Under the pieces are notes generated by a model, which ran no database searches, was not told the DNA's origin, and saw only the letters and a list, made by a program, of their open reading frames with translations. Shown in pieces: positions 19,601-27,318 of a stretch of DNA of 53,172 nt; positions within the stretch are counted from its first letter, which is position 1, and each line of letters begins with the position of its first letter. Origin of the DNA: a virus. Both the position numbers and the translations under genes were made by a program. The stretch covers positions 1 to 53,172 of IMG/VR virus record IMGVR_UViG_3300021085_000044; one strand, 5' to 3'.

Positions 19601-22600
19601 AAGCAAGGAAGGACTCAAGGTAAGAAGGAGGGCATGCGTGTTGCCTCAAAGAATGCAGCCGACGCAAAGAAGCTGTCAACCAAGGCCCGTAACCTAAAGA
19701 AGTCACTGGAGGAGATAAGAGACAAGTCAAGCACATTCAATGAATTCTTAGCAAAGGCCATCGAGCTCATTGACGCTAGGATGAAAGAGAATTCTAAGAC
19801 ACCGTTTACTAGGGGTCAGGTAAAGAGTATTGTTAAGTTCATCCGTCAAGCTCACAAGACTAGCGCAAAGAAAGCACAGAGCGAAGGTCTTGACTCTATG
19901 CAATCATTCATTGATAAGATATCTGTGATATTCGATAGCCGAGATGCCAAGGCTGAAATGGAGAAATACCTTAAGGGTATTAAGTATGCTCAGTCTCTAC
20001 AGAAGAGGCTAAAGAAAATGGCTAAGGTGAAAGGGCGAGGCTCTTCACCCAAGAATGTAACTACATACGCCAAGATAGCCAGAGGATTAGCTGCTATTAA
20101 CCCAGCACTCCTACCTCAAAAAGAACTTGAGGGATTCGTTGCTACTATCATGGAGACTATCACATCCATGTCGAAGTCTGAGGCTGTGTTCGATAAAGAA
20201 CTGGAGGCTTACGTTGGTGTGGAGTACACTAAAAGCACCGCTGAAGCTCTGTATAATAGACTCAGCAATTACAGTGCAATGGAGGAGCTTGGTCGGCAGT
20301 CATTGTTCATGGCTAGAGCGCAGTCAAGAGCAATTAAAAACGGTACAAGCGTTCAACAGGAGTACGAAAAGCTACTAAAGAACTATGAGAGAAGTAGATT
20401 GTCTTCAAGTAGAAGAGCGATACTTAACTTCATTGACGAAAACCCTACAGCTGTAAACCCTGATACCGGGGAGACGATAGCTCTAAACGAAAGCAACCCA
20501 GCTCACATTGATATTGTAACAGGGATTCTAGCAGAGCAAGCTTCTACAAAAGAAGAGCTAAAGAAAGACGCAATAATCAACGATGTATTAATACCTAGGA
20601 TAGCAGCCAACATTGAGAAGCTACTAGAGGACAATCACATTGCTGAGATATTGGGAATTCATAGTGTTGAAGACTTAGACCTAGATGTATTAAGAGATAG
20701 ATTAAACCTGCTAAAGAGACATCACGTAATTAACCTTGACTACAGGCTTGACGACTACATTGTAAATGATTCTGTGTATGGTATTGGTTATATGCACTCC
20801 TTGGTTAGGGGTAACATTGACCTACCATCTTCATTATCTAAACTCACCCGGTCAAAGGGATTAAAGTCTAGGCCCAATGTTTTCTTGGCTCCGTTCGGAA
20901 CAATAAACTCGTTCCTTCAGAACCTAATTCCAACGGACAGAATTACTTCGGCTAAACTTAGGGTTAGCTTTGGTATTGCGCAGCTTGTTGGAAGCTTTGC
21001 CAAGGCCGACTTCATTCACTCACAGCTAACTGAAATGATTAGCGAGGAGATTGACAGGATATCGGAAGAGGGTGGTAGTGTTGGTACTAGATATGACAGG
21101 GCAATCGCTCAGATATATTCGATGGCAAGACAGCTGCCGAGCTTCGAGGGTGAGCGTGGTGGAGCTGAAGCAGCTTGGTATATAGAGCTTAGAGATTCAA
21201 TGAGAAGAACGATTGATGACTACATTGAACAAAAGACATACCCTGTTGAAGAGATAAATGAATTCGAGGATGCGTACTCTTACATGTTCAATGGGAACGA
21301 AACGCTATCTGAGATGATTGCAAGGGTTGAGGGAGACAGGTCTGACGTTACTGGGTTCGTTCAGTTTGTAGCGGACATTCATTCTACCTTGATGCCTCAA
21401 TTTAAAAATTATGTAGAGAGATATTTAGGCAAGGAGCTAGAGATAGAGGAGAACTACACTGCCTTTAAGGTTATACCTGAGACAGGGGTCAAGGACGTGG
21501 ATGACATACTCAGCTTAAGACTTTCCCTTCAGCAATCATTAGCCAGCACGTCTCTATCTCATTCTAAGAAAGTTGCAGGTAGCAGCTTTGAAAGAAATCC
21601 AAGGTCACTAAAAGGGAAGAGCAAAATTGGATTAGATTTTGTTGCTATAAATGAAAGAACGATTCGGGAGAACGTTATACTATCAAACACTATAGGAGAT
21701 GTCGTTGTTGCTAATCATGTAATTAATAGTGACGCTGCCGCATCATTGATTCCCAACAGAAAATCCAGACTCGACCTAGAGAAAAAGATTATGCTGTATG
21801 TTCAGCAGGATTCAGCTACAGTTCCGCTAGCGTTCCAACCAACACAGACGGTAAGAGGAGTTAAGTTTGTTAACCCCATCAGCGTACTAAGAAATGCAGT
21901 TGTTGTTAGTCTCTTTGGTGGTTTTGTCTTTCAAACACTGAAGCAATCACAGGTACTGTGGAGTGTTGCCTTCCAAACCAAAAACCCAATGAAGTCTATC
22001 CCTTATCTGATTCAGATAATGTCAGAGTTCATGATGTTTAACATTGAGACCCTAACGAAAAAGGATTCCAAGCTAGCAATGGACGGTGGTAGATACAAGC
22101 TACTGCAAAATTCACCTGTGTTTCAAAGGGATTACGAAGCAGGAAACATTGACCCATTCACAGGCAAGCTAAACCTTGATGAAGGTGGATTCTCAAAGCT
22201 ACAGAGAAAGCTAACAAACATAAGTTTAAAAAACCTCAAGGGTACAGACAAGATTGCAGCTGTTGCTTCATGGTTTATGTTCTATGGTGACGCTCTAATA
22301 AGCGAAGGTGTGGTAGATAGCTTTGAAGAGATTGACTGGGAGGCGGAGGCCGCGACCCCCAACAGTACAGCTCTGAGTTACTCTGATATGATGGTTGCTA
22401 AAGACCAGTCAGCTTCTACCACTAGAGAAGCAGCTGAAATATATGCTCAAGAAAAAGGTCTTAACAACTTGGGAATGCACATAGCTAAAAATCTTCTCAT
22501 TCCATTTGCAAGGTTTAGCATAAACAAAAAGAGAAGTGTGTCTTCTGATTGGTGGCGAATGGTTGGAGCTGATGGGATGAGTGGACTAATACCTAAGAAC

Positions 22601-23644
22601 AGACAGGATTTAAAAGTTAAGTCTGAAGGTGCTGTTGCTATGCTTGGTCATAGTGTAGAGACCGCTATGTTCCATGCCACCAACAAGATTGTATTGGCAG
22701 GGCTTACAGCTTATGTAGGCGCACTGCTATTCGGGGAAGATGATGAAGAAGCTCCGAAAAAATCAAATACACTCAGAGATATTGCCACTCAAACGGTTAT
22801 CGACCTCTCTCCTTTACCCCCGCTATCCTTGGTAGACAACAAGGCCAAATCCTTTTTGAATAGAAGCGTTTGGTATCAATTGGATAAGGCAAGAGAGGGT
22901 GATTATAATCTTGGTGACGATGATGGGTATGAACGATGGGTGAGATTAAATAAAGGCGTACCGATATTTGAAGATGGTGGCAGCTGGGCTGGACCTTACG
23001 GAGATTATATTGATGACATCGTAACCACAGTACACAACCTACAGCTACCTAACAACAAAGTTGTTACCGCTACAGGAGCAGAGTATTATGTTAGACCTGA
23101 GGACAAGAACTCAATGATGCTTCACTTTGCCCTTAAGACTACGTTAGCAGCTACTCAAATGGTAGGGCTATCCAGTAGCGAGGTTAGAAAATTAATATCA
23201 TCATTGGATGACTTACCAAGAGACAGAAGGTTGTCAAATGAAGAACAGCTAGCTGCATACGAAACTATCGCAGAAAGATATGGTCGTGATTTAATTTCAG
23301 GAGAAGGAGATGAAAGGTTAATCAAACTCATCAATCAGGTAGACAATCCATTCGATAAGATTAGAGTTGCGAACTCATTCAAGTCATCTGTAAAGCCAGT
23401 CATAGCTGAACAGCACATGAGAACCTCTTATCCCGAACAGTATAAGGTACATATGAGGGATGCCAGAAAGCTACCTAAACAATTGAAGAATGCTAGAGAT
23501 TACTATGCGTATCTCAGGGGCAAGAAAGACAACATGAAGCCAAAGGATTTCGAGGCATTTAAATTATTTCTTGATACTTATCTTAGTCTAGTAAAGCCTA
23601 GCTTTTATGTACAGGAACGATACATTGAATCGATAGAAGAATGA
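13676..23644 (+). CDS. giant polyvalent ejection protein with HEAFH metallopeptidase motif
   Basis: A 3322-residue protein, about 19% of the window, last of the three probable ejection proteins (T7 gp16-like position). Visible segments: helical N-terminus; hydrophobic Gly/Ala stretches near 380-410 and 600; a zinc-peptidase motif H867-E-A-F-H871 in a hydrophobic context (TGFHEAFHDLVLES); a segment around 1450-1485 (RHSWFYDKRDGKP, then EVIQIGALVLAKN) that I recall from large polyvalent phage proteins; long Lys/Glu-rich helices about 1950-2200; and a likely membrane helix near 2997-3017 (IVLAGLTAYVGALLFG). Such proteins are packaged and injected, and can act on the cell wall or on host defences. 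The peptidase substrate is unknown. A run of ten A residues at 13771-13780 lies within the ORF. The stop overlaps the next start (ATGA). Confidence 0.8.
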   Translation: MNPELKELLDEARSRGASMKEIRSIMDEYYGLKKKEPSEQIARPLIATFPSTSEEDSLGSKQSSTLGGGEEPTLSDVLQRPLIGNKRVPQYEADALDLLASNFSNSYTSVLYDRFDVDKYKQILDYEGSANDAQRELITAFDTADSEAERLEAKSDIVDYYMIEEDSDYEVSRYVVGSSDERVFRHMTGRAEFEGEGVLERESLSVPMADAIKDIGSAAARENAQAVRELLPQEIQDDPQKISDYERYLFDEYNIAVDLNEDTYIGGYDVLKGGAFSGTGTSVARAWHEAMAGANFLLGDAVASVFGEDNMFSRWAVRSGQDDRNLAEEAEKRLPFSLQSYATRTEQLFGKTFTEFTGIGSGVDEDETTTANMGSWVNENLRMFGESVPMMGAALAAGVVTRGRSTRGMGIGRKFSKLKGADKVAAGRKIIEANKDLNAVRSTNLLGKSQKTTTSARIAKQAGKAQNRGALTATTAMGMASTYNSVRDESWFQEMDGFEKAGYTSAMGFLEGAPAFVGAAIATNVLRTAGKRSVESFAKGLIKSVFAGATEEAITEGVTAAGQYYINSIANPNVEFSQAGLWEATKEGIYAGAFLGAGVAGAANLPAGIRAAAMSATSIPGLRDSIEIKKLAREYDVAESQALRKEIGEKLNAAVMKAWDKKLGRSKFYEQLQESNPEAFNSLEEIQKKIAKLGIDHSRSESESERGTLKGQLTALIDERTKKEAELGLEYDLNSSSEVGRILRGVSKIDERYNGYGEIFQGEGDSVTVTGENVDAVLDAINGTTLDGVRQIEDKTFKSGAQMRRAMANVMTVVKALSKTGKLDGVVIHKTESSFQDAAGEVARGMWTGKGKIHIYAPAVLENTGFHEAFHDLVLESIGVEAVTGLAEKLFANLSGELRPKYVEFLKKYGAAGNIRKAILNNPAVAEEFLVELLADITTGGLEATVKRGLVNSLKSFINTSLNKIPNVNVDFTDVDPKQQDLVTAIQKMTGQLASGEAVTGTQDVREAATRAGYNAMMVELDDMSSKAQGINARMRDVEEVNDAAQFSTAMSDAIRRMRDMGKLMALQVTPLSEEEAQEILDGGGKLFMTKDGLAGAYVNKDGYMGGLFKNPDSQLKAVSYPLQIIRGREGGKFYDAFATDLERQYVNNGWRPVARLDFNPEFAPDGWDSESSPLKDQPDVVFFVKGDGNIGDGIRMSDYMEAYNYAEGKANGKAQALVIKSLEDKPGRESFLSTEGVTEEQLEKRREELKLDESQRQKRSPKVVDALKNYVSQEINQDQYIQVVREESPITPFVSVPAVPTTMDIGAALTSNKVESGIIGVNKEIPENYYVGLRLDIPAYDNYDVWVVSVHQGARGEERTPNLGGKSIGYAQTALATNVEFQSIAKGALNIALEKGKTTIARMFGDWNNHDPQGLRDRAEDIMASEEYNKSELGEGKLEGWIQVGMNPFRHSWFYDKRDGKPIVSASEVIQIGALVLAKNAEKVAVSDERFNVINKDGSAVKFQKVLPGQAGLPTSQTFSNKAQKFGSFSNRYSKDDKEFKKLMSKSVKHDADVYELLAGRTVVTSSPDNLMVGDVYFENELIFTGGGGVFYPVRTGNVWAVAKPKEAKEMVDKINAMRKKSPDGKVFFTLISGTQEKLFSNTGALKASEIILRKLVEQGVMPESVFNKLLIKSFKQTFPKKKPIRIDGSFSDVSERILAYMGDVNESTFGKRKYYTDRLFVNMRDALKENEEARLAIQKLLASEVIGKNQGGSIPKGVVSKMLTERFLQGVPQGMIYAAVEIDSDLSFAMEPESSPIFPAALFQVDEQGNKKNPTLHLFKDKEPAEDILTTERGFEKQPFIDKFSNKYEGRFRQDGSPKDPLKAAESAWYALLGMRNQAFGTGKVKPKAQAIVAQESKAQGSFLKQVSQLIDQKYPSPIVNRDKRRKNPVTGLDETSQLDAFAHTKAEVIKTLVDMGFSKEGSEMMFKQAVAYKQGRTQGKKEGMRVASKNAADAKKLSTKARNLKKSLEEIRDKSSTFNEFLAKAIELIDARMKENSKTPFTRGQVKSIVKFIRQAHKTSAKKAQSEGLDSMQSFIDKISVIFDSRDAKAEMEKYLKGIKYAQSLQKRLKKMAKVKGRGSSPKNVTTYAKIARGLAAINPALLPQKELEGFVATIMETITSMSKSEAVFDKELEAYVGVEYTKSTAEALYNRLSNYSAMEELGRQSLFMARAQSRAIKNGTSVQQEYEKLLKNYERSRLSSSRRAILNFIDENPTAVNPDTGETIALNESNPAHIDIVTGILAEQASTKEELKKDAIINDVLIPRIAANIEKLLEDNHIAEILGIHSVEDLDLDVLRDRLNLLKRHHVINLDYRLDDYIVNDSVYGIGYMHSLVRGNIDLPSSLSKLTRSKGLKSRPNVFLAPFGTINSFLQNLIPTDRITSAKLRVSFGIAQLVGSFAKADFIHSQLTEMISEEIDRISEEGGSVGTRYDRAIAQIYSMARQLPSFEGERGGAEAAWYIELRDSMRRTIDDYIEQKTYPVEEINEFEDAYSYMFNGNETLSEMIARVEGDRSDVTGFVQFVADIHSTLMPQFKNYVERYLGKELEIEENYTAFKVIPETGVKDVDDILSLRLSLQQSLASTSLSHSKKVAGSSFERNPRSLKGKSKIGLDFVAINERTIRENVILSNTIGDVVVANHVINSDAAASLIPNRKSRLDLEKKIMLYVQQDSATVPLAFQPTQTVRGVKFVNPISVLRNAVVVSLFGGFVFQTLKQSQVLWSVAFQTKNPMKSIPYLIQIMSEFMMFNIETLTKKDSKLAMDGGRYKLLQNSPVFQRDYEAGNIDPFTGKLNLDEGGFSKLQRKLTNISLKNLKGTDKIAAVASWFMFYGDALISEGVVDSFEEIDWEAEAATPNSTALSYSDMMVAKDQSASTTREAAEIYAQEKGLNNLGMHIAKNLLIPFARFSINKKRSVSSDWWRMVGADGMSGLIPKNRQDLKVKSEGAVAMLGHSVETAMFHATNKIVLAGLTAYVGALLFGEDDEEAPKKSNTLRDIATQTVIDLSPLPPLSLVDNKAKSFLNRSVWYQLDKAREGDYNLGDDDGYERWVRLNKGVPIFEDGGSWAGPYGDYIDDIVTTVHNLQLPNNKVVTATGAEYYVRPEDKNSMMLHFALKTTLAATQMVGLSSSEVRKLISSLDDLPRDRRLSNEEQLAAYETIAERYGRDLISGEGDERLIKLINQVDNPFDKIRVANSFKSSVKPVIAEQHMRTSYPEQYKVHMRDARKLPKQLKNARDYYAYLRGKKDNMKPKDFEAFKLFLDTYLSLVKPSFYVQERYIESIEE

Positions 23645-24231
23645 GACTAGAGGTAATGAGATTTAGCAGTCAAAAGGATGATACCCTTGGGTTGCTGTTT
23701 GATGTAACGGAAGGACGCAAGTTTATGTGCTACACTCTGGAGGATGAGTACAGAGAAGCCAAGGTCATACATGAGACTAGAATCCCTGCGGGTACATACG
23801 ACTTGCGATTAAAAACATGGGGTGGGTTTCACGACAAGTATTCAAAAAGATTTTCTGAAATTCATAAAGGTATGATTGAGGTTATGGATGTGCCTAACTT
23901 CACTCACATACTGATACATTGTGGTAATGATAATGATGACACCAGCGGATGTCTTCTTGTTGGGGCTACACAAACAGAAAACAAAAACTCTACAGGATAT
24001 GTAGGTTCGTCAACCACAGCCTATAAATCCATATATCCGGCTATTGCAGATGCAATTGAAGTCGGAGGCTGTAGTATCACATATATAGATTTAGATGGAA
24101 GACAAGAAGAAACTAAAGGATACAGCTGTGGGGAAATGGCTGGCAAGAAGTGTACCTCATGTACTGGATGTGGTAGGGAACTCTCTTCCGGACAAAGGTG
24201 TACTGGGTGTTGTAAAGAGACTGGTAGATAG
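23641..24231 (+). CDS. DUF5675-family probable peptidoglycan enzyme with Cys-rich tail
   Basis: A 196-residue protein. Residues 1-150 match the DUF5675 pattern as I recall it: IPAGTY (48-53), then ILIHCGNDNDDTSGCLLVG (90-108), with H93 and C104 spaced like the His and Cys of L,D-transpeptidase (YkuD-like) active sites. In phages this family sits in lysis cassettes and is a plausible endolysin, though not proven. Residues from about 152 on are encoded over the start of the holin gene in another frame. They hold seven cysteines (163, 171, 174, 177, 187, 190, 191) in a zinc-ribbon-like CTGCGRELSSGQRCTGC arrangement. The start is set by an ATGA overlap with the giant ejection protein. Confidence 0.8.
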   Translation: MRLEVMRFSSQKDDTLGLLFDVTEGRKFMCYTLEDEYREAKVIHETRIPAGTYDLRLKTWGGFHDKYSKRFSEIHKGMIEVMDVPNFTHILIHCGNDNDDTSGCLLVGATQTENKNSTGYVGSSTTAYKSIYPAIADAIEVGGCSITYIDLDGRQEETKGYSCGEMAGKKCTSCTGCGRELSSGQRCTGCCKETGR

Positions 24232-24541
24232 TGAGCCAGACTTAACGCCCGAACAGCGAATGGAGTTCAGTGAGATTGCTGCGCGACAAGAAATGAATGC
24301 TCAGGACAACGTCACGAAGCGATGGGAATCAGACATGTCAAGCGATATAAAGCTAGCTAAGCTCATTAGACCTAGCGTGCTTATCACTATGCTGGTTTTT
24401 TTTATGGTGATTACGATTTGGGATGGAGTTGACACTGAGTTCTCGCCAAGAGAGAACTACATAGACCTTCTTCAGGTGTTAATGCTTACGGTATTTGGTG
24501 CGTACTTTGCAGGCCGAACTATCGAGAAAACTAAACGATGA
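24095..24541 (+). CDS. holin (3TM / gene-transfer-type superfamily)
   Basis: A 148-residue protein. A charged N-terminal half is followed by two clear membrane helices (about 92-110, SVLITMLVFFMVITIWDGV, and 123-140, LLQVLMLTVFGAYFAG) and a short basic tail. The pattern of a helical region, then an I-R-P turn, then membrane helices resembles the Holin_3TM family described from gene transfer agents (family memory). It overlaps the DUF5675 gene by 137 nt and the downstream protease gene by ATGA, forming a coupled lysis cassette. No other Met just downstream would remove the first overlap without deleting the N-terminal helix. Confidence 0.75.
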   Translation: MEDKKKLKDTAVGKWLARSVPHVLDVVGNSLPDKGVLGVVKRLVDSEPDLTPEQRMEFSEIAARQEMNAQDNVTKRWESDMSSDIKLAKLIRPSVLITMLVFFMVITIWDGVDTEFSPRENYIDLLQVLMLTVFGAYFAGRTIEKTKR

Positions 24542-25656
24542 AACATCTAGCCCTTATACTCTGCCTGCTCTCGTGTAAAGCGATTGTAGGACAGGATTCT
24601 TGTGCTGTATTTGGTGTCGAAAACATACAGCCTAGGATGATGGGGTATATCCCGGAACCTGTACAGTGGGAGACCATAAACTACGTATATCACATATACT
24701 ACACCGACAGTTTCCCTGACAGCTACATACCCGAGGATATTATTATGGATGCCCACGAGCATCTGAATGAGGAGTTTGATGAAGCCATGCTTACTTTCAA
24801 CCTTGTCAGTATCATGTATCACGACTTCGATTTATTCTGGGGTGCCCCTACAATCTTGGAACAAAACTCTGTATGCGTACCATATAGTTCGAGCGGGTTT
24901 CAATGGATGGACGGTTATGTAGAAGACTTAGTTTGGGACAGAGAGCAGTACATGAACGTACATATATTTCCTAAGTTCTGTAACGGGATACTAGGTTTTG
25001 CTTGGACAGCATACACAACTCAAACAGAATTAGATGGTGTGTGGGTTAGGTCTGACGTGTTTGGCAACTATGGGCCTCAGCTTTATTACGATGACAGAGA
25101 CCAAAACAAAACACTAATACACGAGGTAGGCCATTTCGTTAGTCTACATCATGTTTTTCGTAACATAGATAACTGCGGTCAAAACCTAGGTGACTGTCTA
25201 GAGACAGGAGATTTTGTGTGTGACACTCCTCCAACCAAGTTAAACTTTAGCTGTGAAAACCCTATATGCCCTCCAGCGTTGTACGGATATGAGACTAACA
25301 ATCACATGGACTACTATCCTGATTCATGTAGAACCAACTTCACTGAGGGACAGATAGAAAGAATACATGCCGCTCTACCCATACTACGCCCCGGATTAAC
25401 AGGCCAGCCGACGTTCTGTCAAGGCGACATCAATGGAGATTTAGTTGTAGGTCAAACAGACTTCTTAATGTTTCTATCTAACTGGGGAGATATTGAATGG
25501 GAGGAAGGTGACCTTAATCAGGATGGATACACAACCATCATGGACTTTCAACTAATGCTGGCTAACTATGGTACAATATGCTTTGGTGCCGAACTAGACC
25601 CGTTCTACAGGGAAGAAGAAACCCCCGCCTTAAAGGGCGAGGGGCTCAGGTGGTAG
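24538..25656 (+). CDS. secreted M43 (pappalysin-like) metalloprotease with dockerin-like tail
   Basis: A 372-residue protein. The N-terminus is a signal peptide (LALILCLLSCKAIVGQ). Cleavage could be by signal peptidase I before Q19, or at Cys13 as a lipoprotein (LLSC). The catalytic motif H195-E-V-G-H199-F-V-S-L-H-H205 fits the metzincin HExxHxxGxxH with Gly replaced by Ser. CDTPP (228-232) and the Met-turn NNHMDY (M257) are typical of M43 proteases. C-terminal residues 296-345 contain two dockerin-like DxNxD calcium-loop repeats. The gene is coupled to the holin by ATGA. The role is inferred: degrading host envelope or matrix protein during lysis, or modifying the infected cell surface. Confidence 0.85.
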   Translation: MKHLALILCLLSCKAIVGQDSCAVFGVENIQPRMMGYIPEPVQWETINYVYHIYYTDSFPDSYIPEDIIMDAHEHLNEEFDEAMLTFNLVSIMYHDFDLFWGAPTILEQNSVCVPYSSSGFQWMDGYVEDLVWDREQYMNVHIFPKFCNGILGFAWTAYTTQTELDGVWVRSDVFGNYGPQLYYDDRDQNKTLIHEVGHFVSLHHVFRNIDNCGQNLGDCLETGDFVCDTPPTKLNFSCENPICPPALYGYETNNHMDYYPDSCRTNFTEGQIERIHAALPILRPGLTGQPTFCQGDINGDLVVGQTDFLMFLSNWGDIEWEEGDLNQDGYTTIMDFQLMLANYGTICFGAELDPFYREEETPALKGEGLRW

Positions 25657-25686
25657 CGAAACTCCAGCACTATACCGGTGTAACAG

Positions 25687-25708
25687 CTGTAATATACTTA
25701 AATTACAG
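25687..25708. terminator. bidirectional hairpin between convergent genes
   Basis: CTGTAAT (25687-25693) and ATTACAG (25702-25708) form a perfect 7-bp stem with an 8-nt A/T loop. It lies between the lysis cassette (+) and the last early gene (-), overlapping the latter's stop codon. No strong T-tract follows, so efficiency is uncertain. Confidence 0.4.
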
Positions 25709-25979
25709 ATATGAATAGGGGAGTTTTCTCACCAACATATGAGCCGACAACATTGTACTCCATGAAATCAATTGCGTCTTGGCAACTCATCTCATCTCTT
25801 TCCATTAGTATGTGAACACACAAGTCGTAATCATATACAGCTACGATGTTAGCACCCTGTGTATGCCCGATGATTGCTTGTTCAAACCCATCAGCAAGAA
25901 GTGCTTCTGATTCGTTCAGCTGTTCCATGATTTGTTCATGTCTATGCTTCAGCATTCCAGTCATAAATTCTTCAGTCAT
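25698..25979 (-). CDS. conserved phage hypothetical protein
   Basis: A 93-residue protein. The segment FEQAIIGHTQGANIVAVYDY followed by MSCQDAIDFMEYNVVG, with a terminal GEKTPLFI, matches a small protein I have seen repeatedly in phages of diverse hosts, but I know no function. It is the terminal gene of the long minus-strand early operon, overlapping the upstream gene by 4 nt. Confidence 0.7.
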   Translation of the reverse strand: MTEEFMTGMLKHRHEQIMEQLNESEALLADGFEQAIIGHTQGANIVAVYDYDLCVHILMERDEMSCQDAIDFMEYNVVGSYVGEKTPLFISVI

Positions 25980-26215
25980 TGTTTCATATCCATTGCGCGG
26001 AGAAACATCTCTCCAGTTGGTTGGTCAAACGTTTTAATAGCCCTGTATATTGTCCTTGATTTAGACTTTACTGAATCTCTATCAGCCTTAGTTGAATCGG
26101 TGCCAAGTGAGCAGTACAACGCGGCATCAATCCTAAGGAGTTCAGACAGCTTCTTTTCGTGCGTCCAGCTTTTAAACTCCAGTATTTTTTGAATGTCATT
26201 AACTGTATAGGCCAT
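25976..26215 (-). CDS. hypothetical protein
   Basis: A 79-residue, charged, probably helical protein with many Lys, Asp and Ser residues. There are no cysteine pairs, signal peptide or membrane segment. It overlaps its upstream neighbour by 17 nt and its downstream neighbour by 4 nt, so it is firmly within the operon. The family is not recognised. Confidence 0.65.
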   Translation of the reverse strand: MAYTVNDIQKILEFKSWTHEKKLSELLRIDAALYCSLGTDSTKADRDSVKSKSRTIYRAIKTFDQPTGEMFLRAMDMKQ

Positions 26216-26732
26216 TGAGAAAAATATTTATTCTGTTGTAAAGGATGTCTTCTTTTCCTACAGGAACCTTTTCCCTGATGAGGTTGTGTAGTTTCTCTAG
26301 CCTGTCGTATCCGACATCCTCATCACGACTCAGTTCTTTGATGACCTTATCTTGTTCGGACACCTCATTCTCAAAATCCTTTAGCTCTCTTCGTTGTTTG
26401 AATATCATCTCCTTCATATCAGACCTAGTCATGTTGTAAACAGGGTCATAGTTTTCATGATAAATTTCAACGACAGCTTCGTACTTTACCTTAAGTCCTT
26501 TGTCATAAAGAACTAAGTCCTTGAACTGATTACAGTAGTGAACAACTATACAGTGAGACTTATTAAGGTACCTACCTACCATTGATTTACTATGGCCCTT
26601 GTCAACCAAGATTTTAGAGAAGACCATTCTAGCCTCAACGTTTCTTCGCTTCCGGTCAGCAGCTTCTACACTTGCGTCCATGACTTCATTCACCGCATCG
26701 CGCAGTGAGTTAAATTCTTTAAGGTGAACCAT
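26199..26732 (-). CDS. DnaA domain IV-like helix-turn-helix protein
   Basis: A 177-residue protein. Residues about 32-70 (ARMVFSKILVDKGHSKSMVGRYL, then KSHCIVVHYCNQF) resemble the DnaA C-terminal DNA-binding domain, where a helix-turn-helix is followed by the DHTTVLHA-type signature. The remainder is a charged helical tail. There is no AAA+ domain, so it cannot act as a DnaA ATPase. It could bind DnaA-box-like sites or regulate early transcription. A second gene with the same kind of domain lies at 29817-30404. It is located at the distal end of the early operon. Confidence 0.6.
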   Translation of the reverse strand: MVHLKEFNSLRDAVNEVMDASVEAADRKRRNVEARMVFSKILVDKGHSKSMVGRYLNKSHCIVVHYCNQFKDLVLYDKGLKVKYEAVVEIYHENYDPVYNMTRSDMKEMIFKQRRELKDFENEVSEQDKVIKELSRDEDVGYDRLEKLHNLIREKVPVGKEDILYNRINIFLNGLYS

Positions 26733-26733
26733 A

Positions 26734-27318
26734 TTAAAATTTTTGTGAGGAGTAAAGATAAGGAGTAATCTCAGCTCTCAATATCAAACCACACTCCTTC
26801 TTGTTTGACAGAATCATATCAATTGGAAGTAACCATCCTTTAGAATTAGACTTACCCTTCTTCCCTACATCTCTCGATGTTTCGCGAGAACGAAGTCCAA
26901 CTTCTTTGCAAAAATCCCTAAGCTTAGGCAATGAAAAGACATATGCCCAAGCACTATAATCTAAAGAAGAATCCTCTACAAAGCTGTCAGACACCTTAAC
27001 AATGTGTGCCCATATGTTTGATTCAGATGCCATAATCCCTGTATCAATATTGGTGGTAGGGTTCTTGTATTCTATGAAGATGTTCCCTGTTGGTTGACGC
27101 TCACGTCCATGCATTTTCCAAGGTGACCTTCCAGCAGCGTCCCACTTAACCTCGTGCTTTCTTTGAGTCCTTTCGTTTCTTAAGTCCCAACCCGGCACCC
27201 TACCGTTAGAGTGTTCGAATGTATCACCTCCCGTGTGCGAATGCAACCAATTAGCCCATACGAGTTCTATGTAGTCACCCCATTCCTTATCACTTCTGAA
27301 GCTGCTTCCCATCATCAT
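26734..27318 (-). CDS. PD-(D/E)XK nuclease-like protein
   Basis: A protein of about 194 residues starting at one of three successive Met codons (27318, 27315, 27312). An upstream Met at 27342 would lengthen the overlap with the preceding gene to 53 nt. Key segments are VPGWDLRNE, RKHEVKWDA and GNIFIEYKN. In the 202-aa numbering, D53, E64 and K66 form the D...ExK signature of the PD-(D/E)XK fold, and the final beta strand carries a further Glu. Its substrate cannot be read from sequence. In an early phage operon it may process phage recombination intermediates or degrade host DNA. Confidence 0.6.
   Translation of the reverse strand: MMMGSSFRSDKEWGDYIELVWANWLHSHTGGDTFEHSNGRVPGWDLRNERTQRKHEVKWDAAGRSPWKMHGRERQPTGNIFIEYKNPTTNIDTGIMASESNIWAHIVKVSDSFVEDSSLDYSAWAYVFSLPKLRDFCKEVGLRSRETSRDVGKKGKSNSKGWLLPIDMILSNKKECGLILRAEITPYLYSSQKF

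Noticed and set aside
25621-25650. CCCCCGCC..GGGCGAGGGG hairpin at the end of the protease gene
   Set aside because: Has bulged pairing, lies inside codons and lacks a T-tract; not called a terminator.
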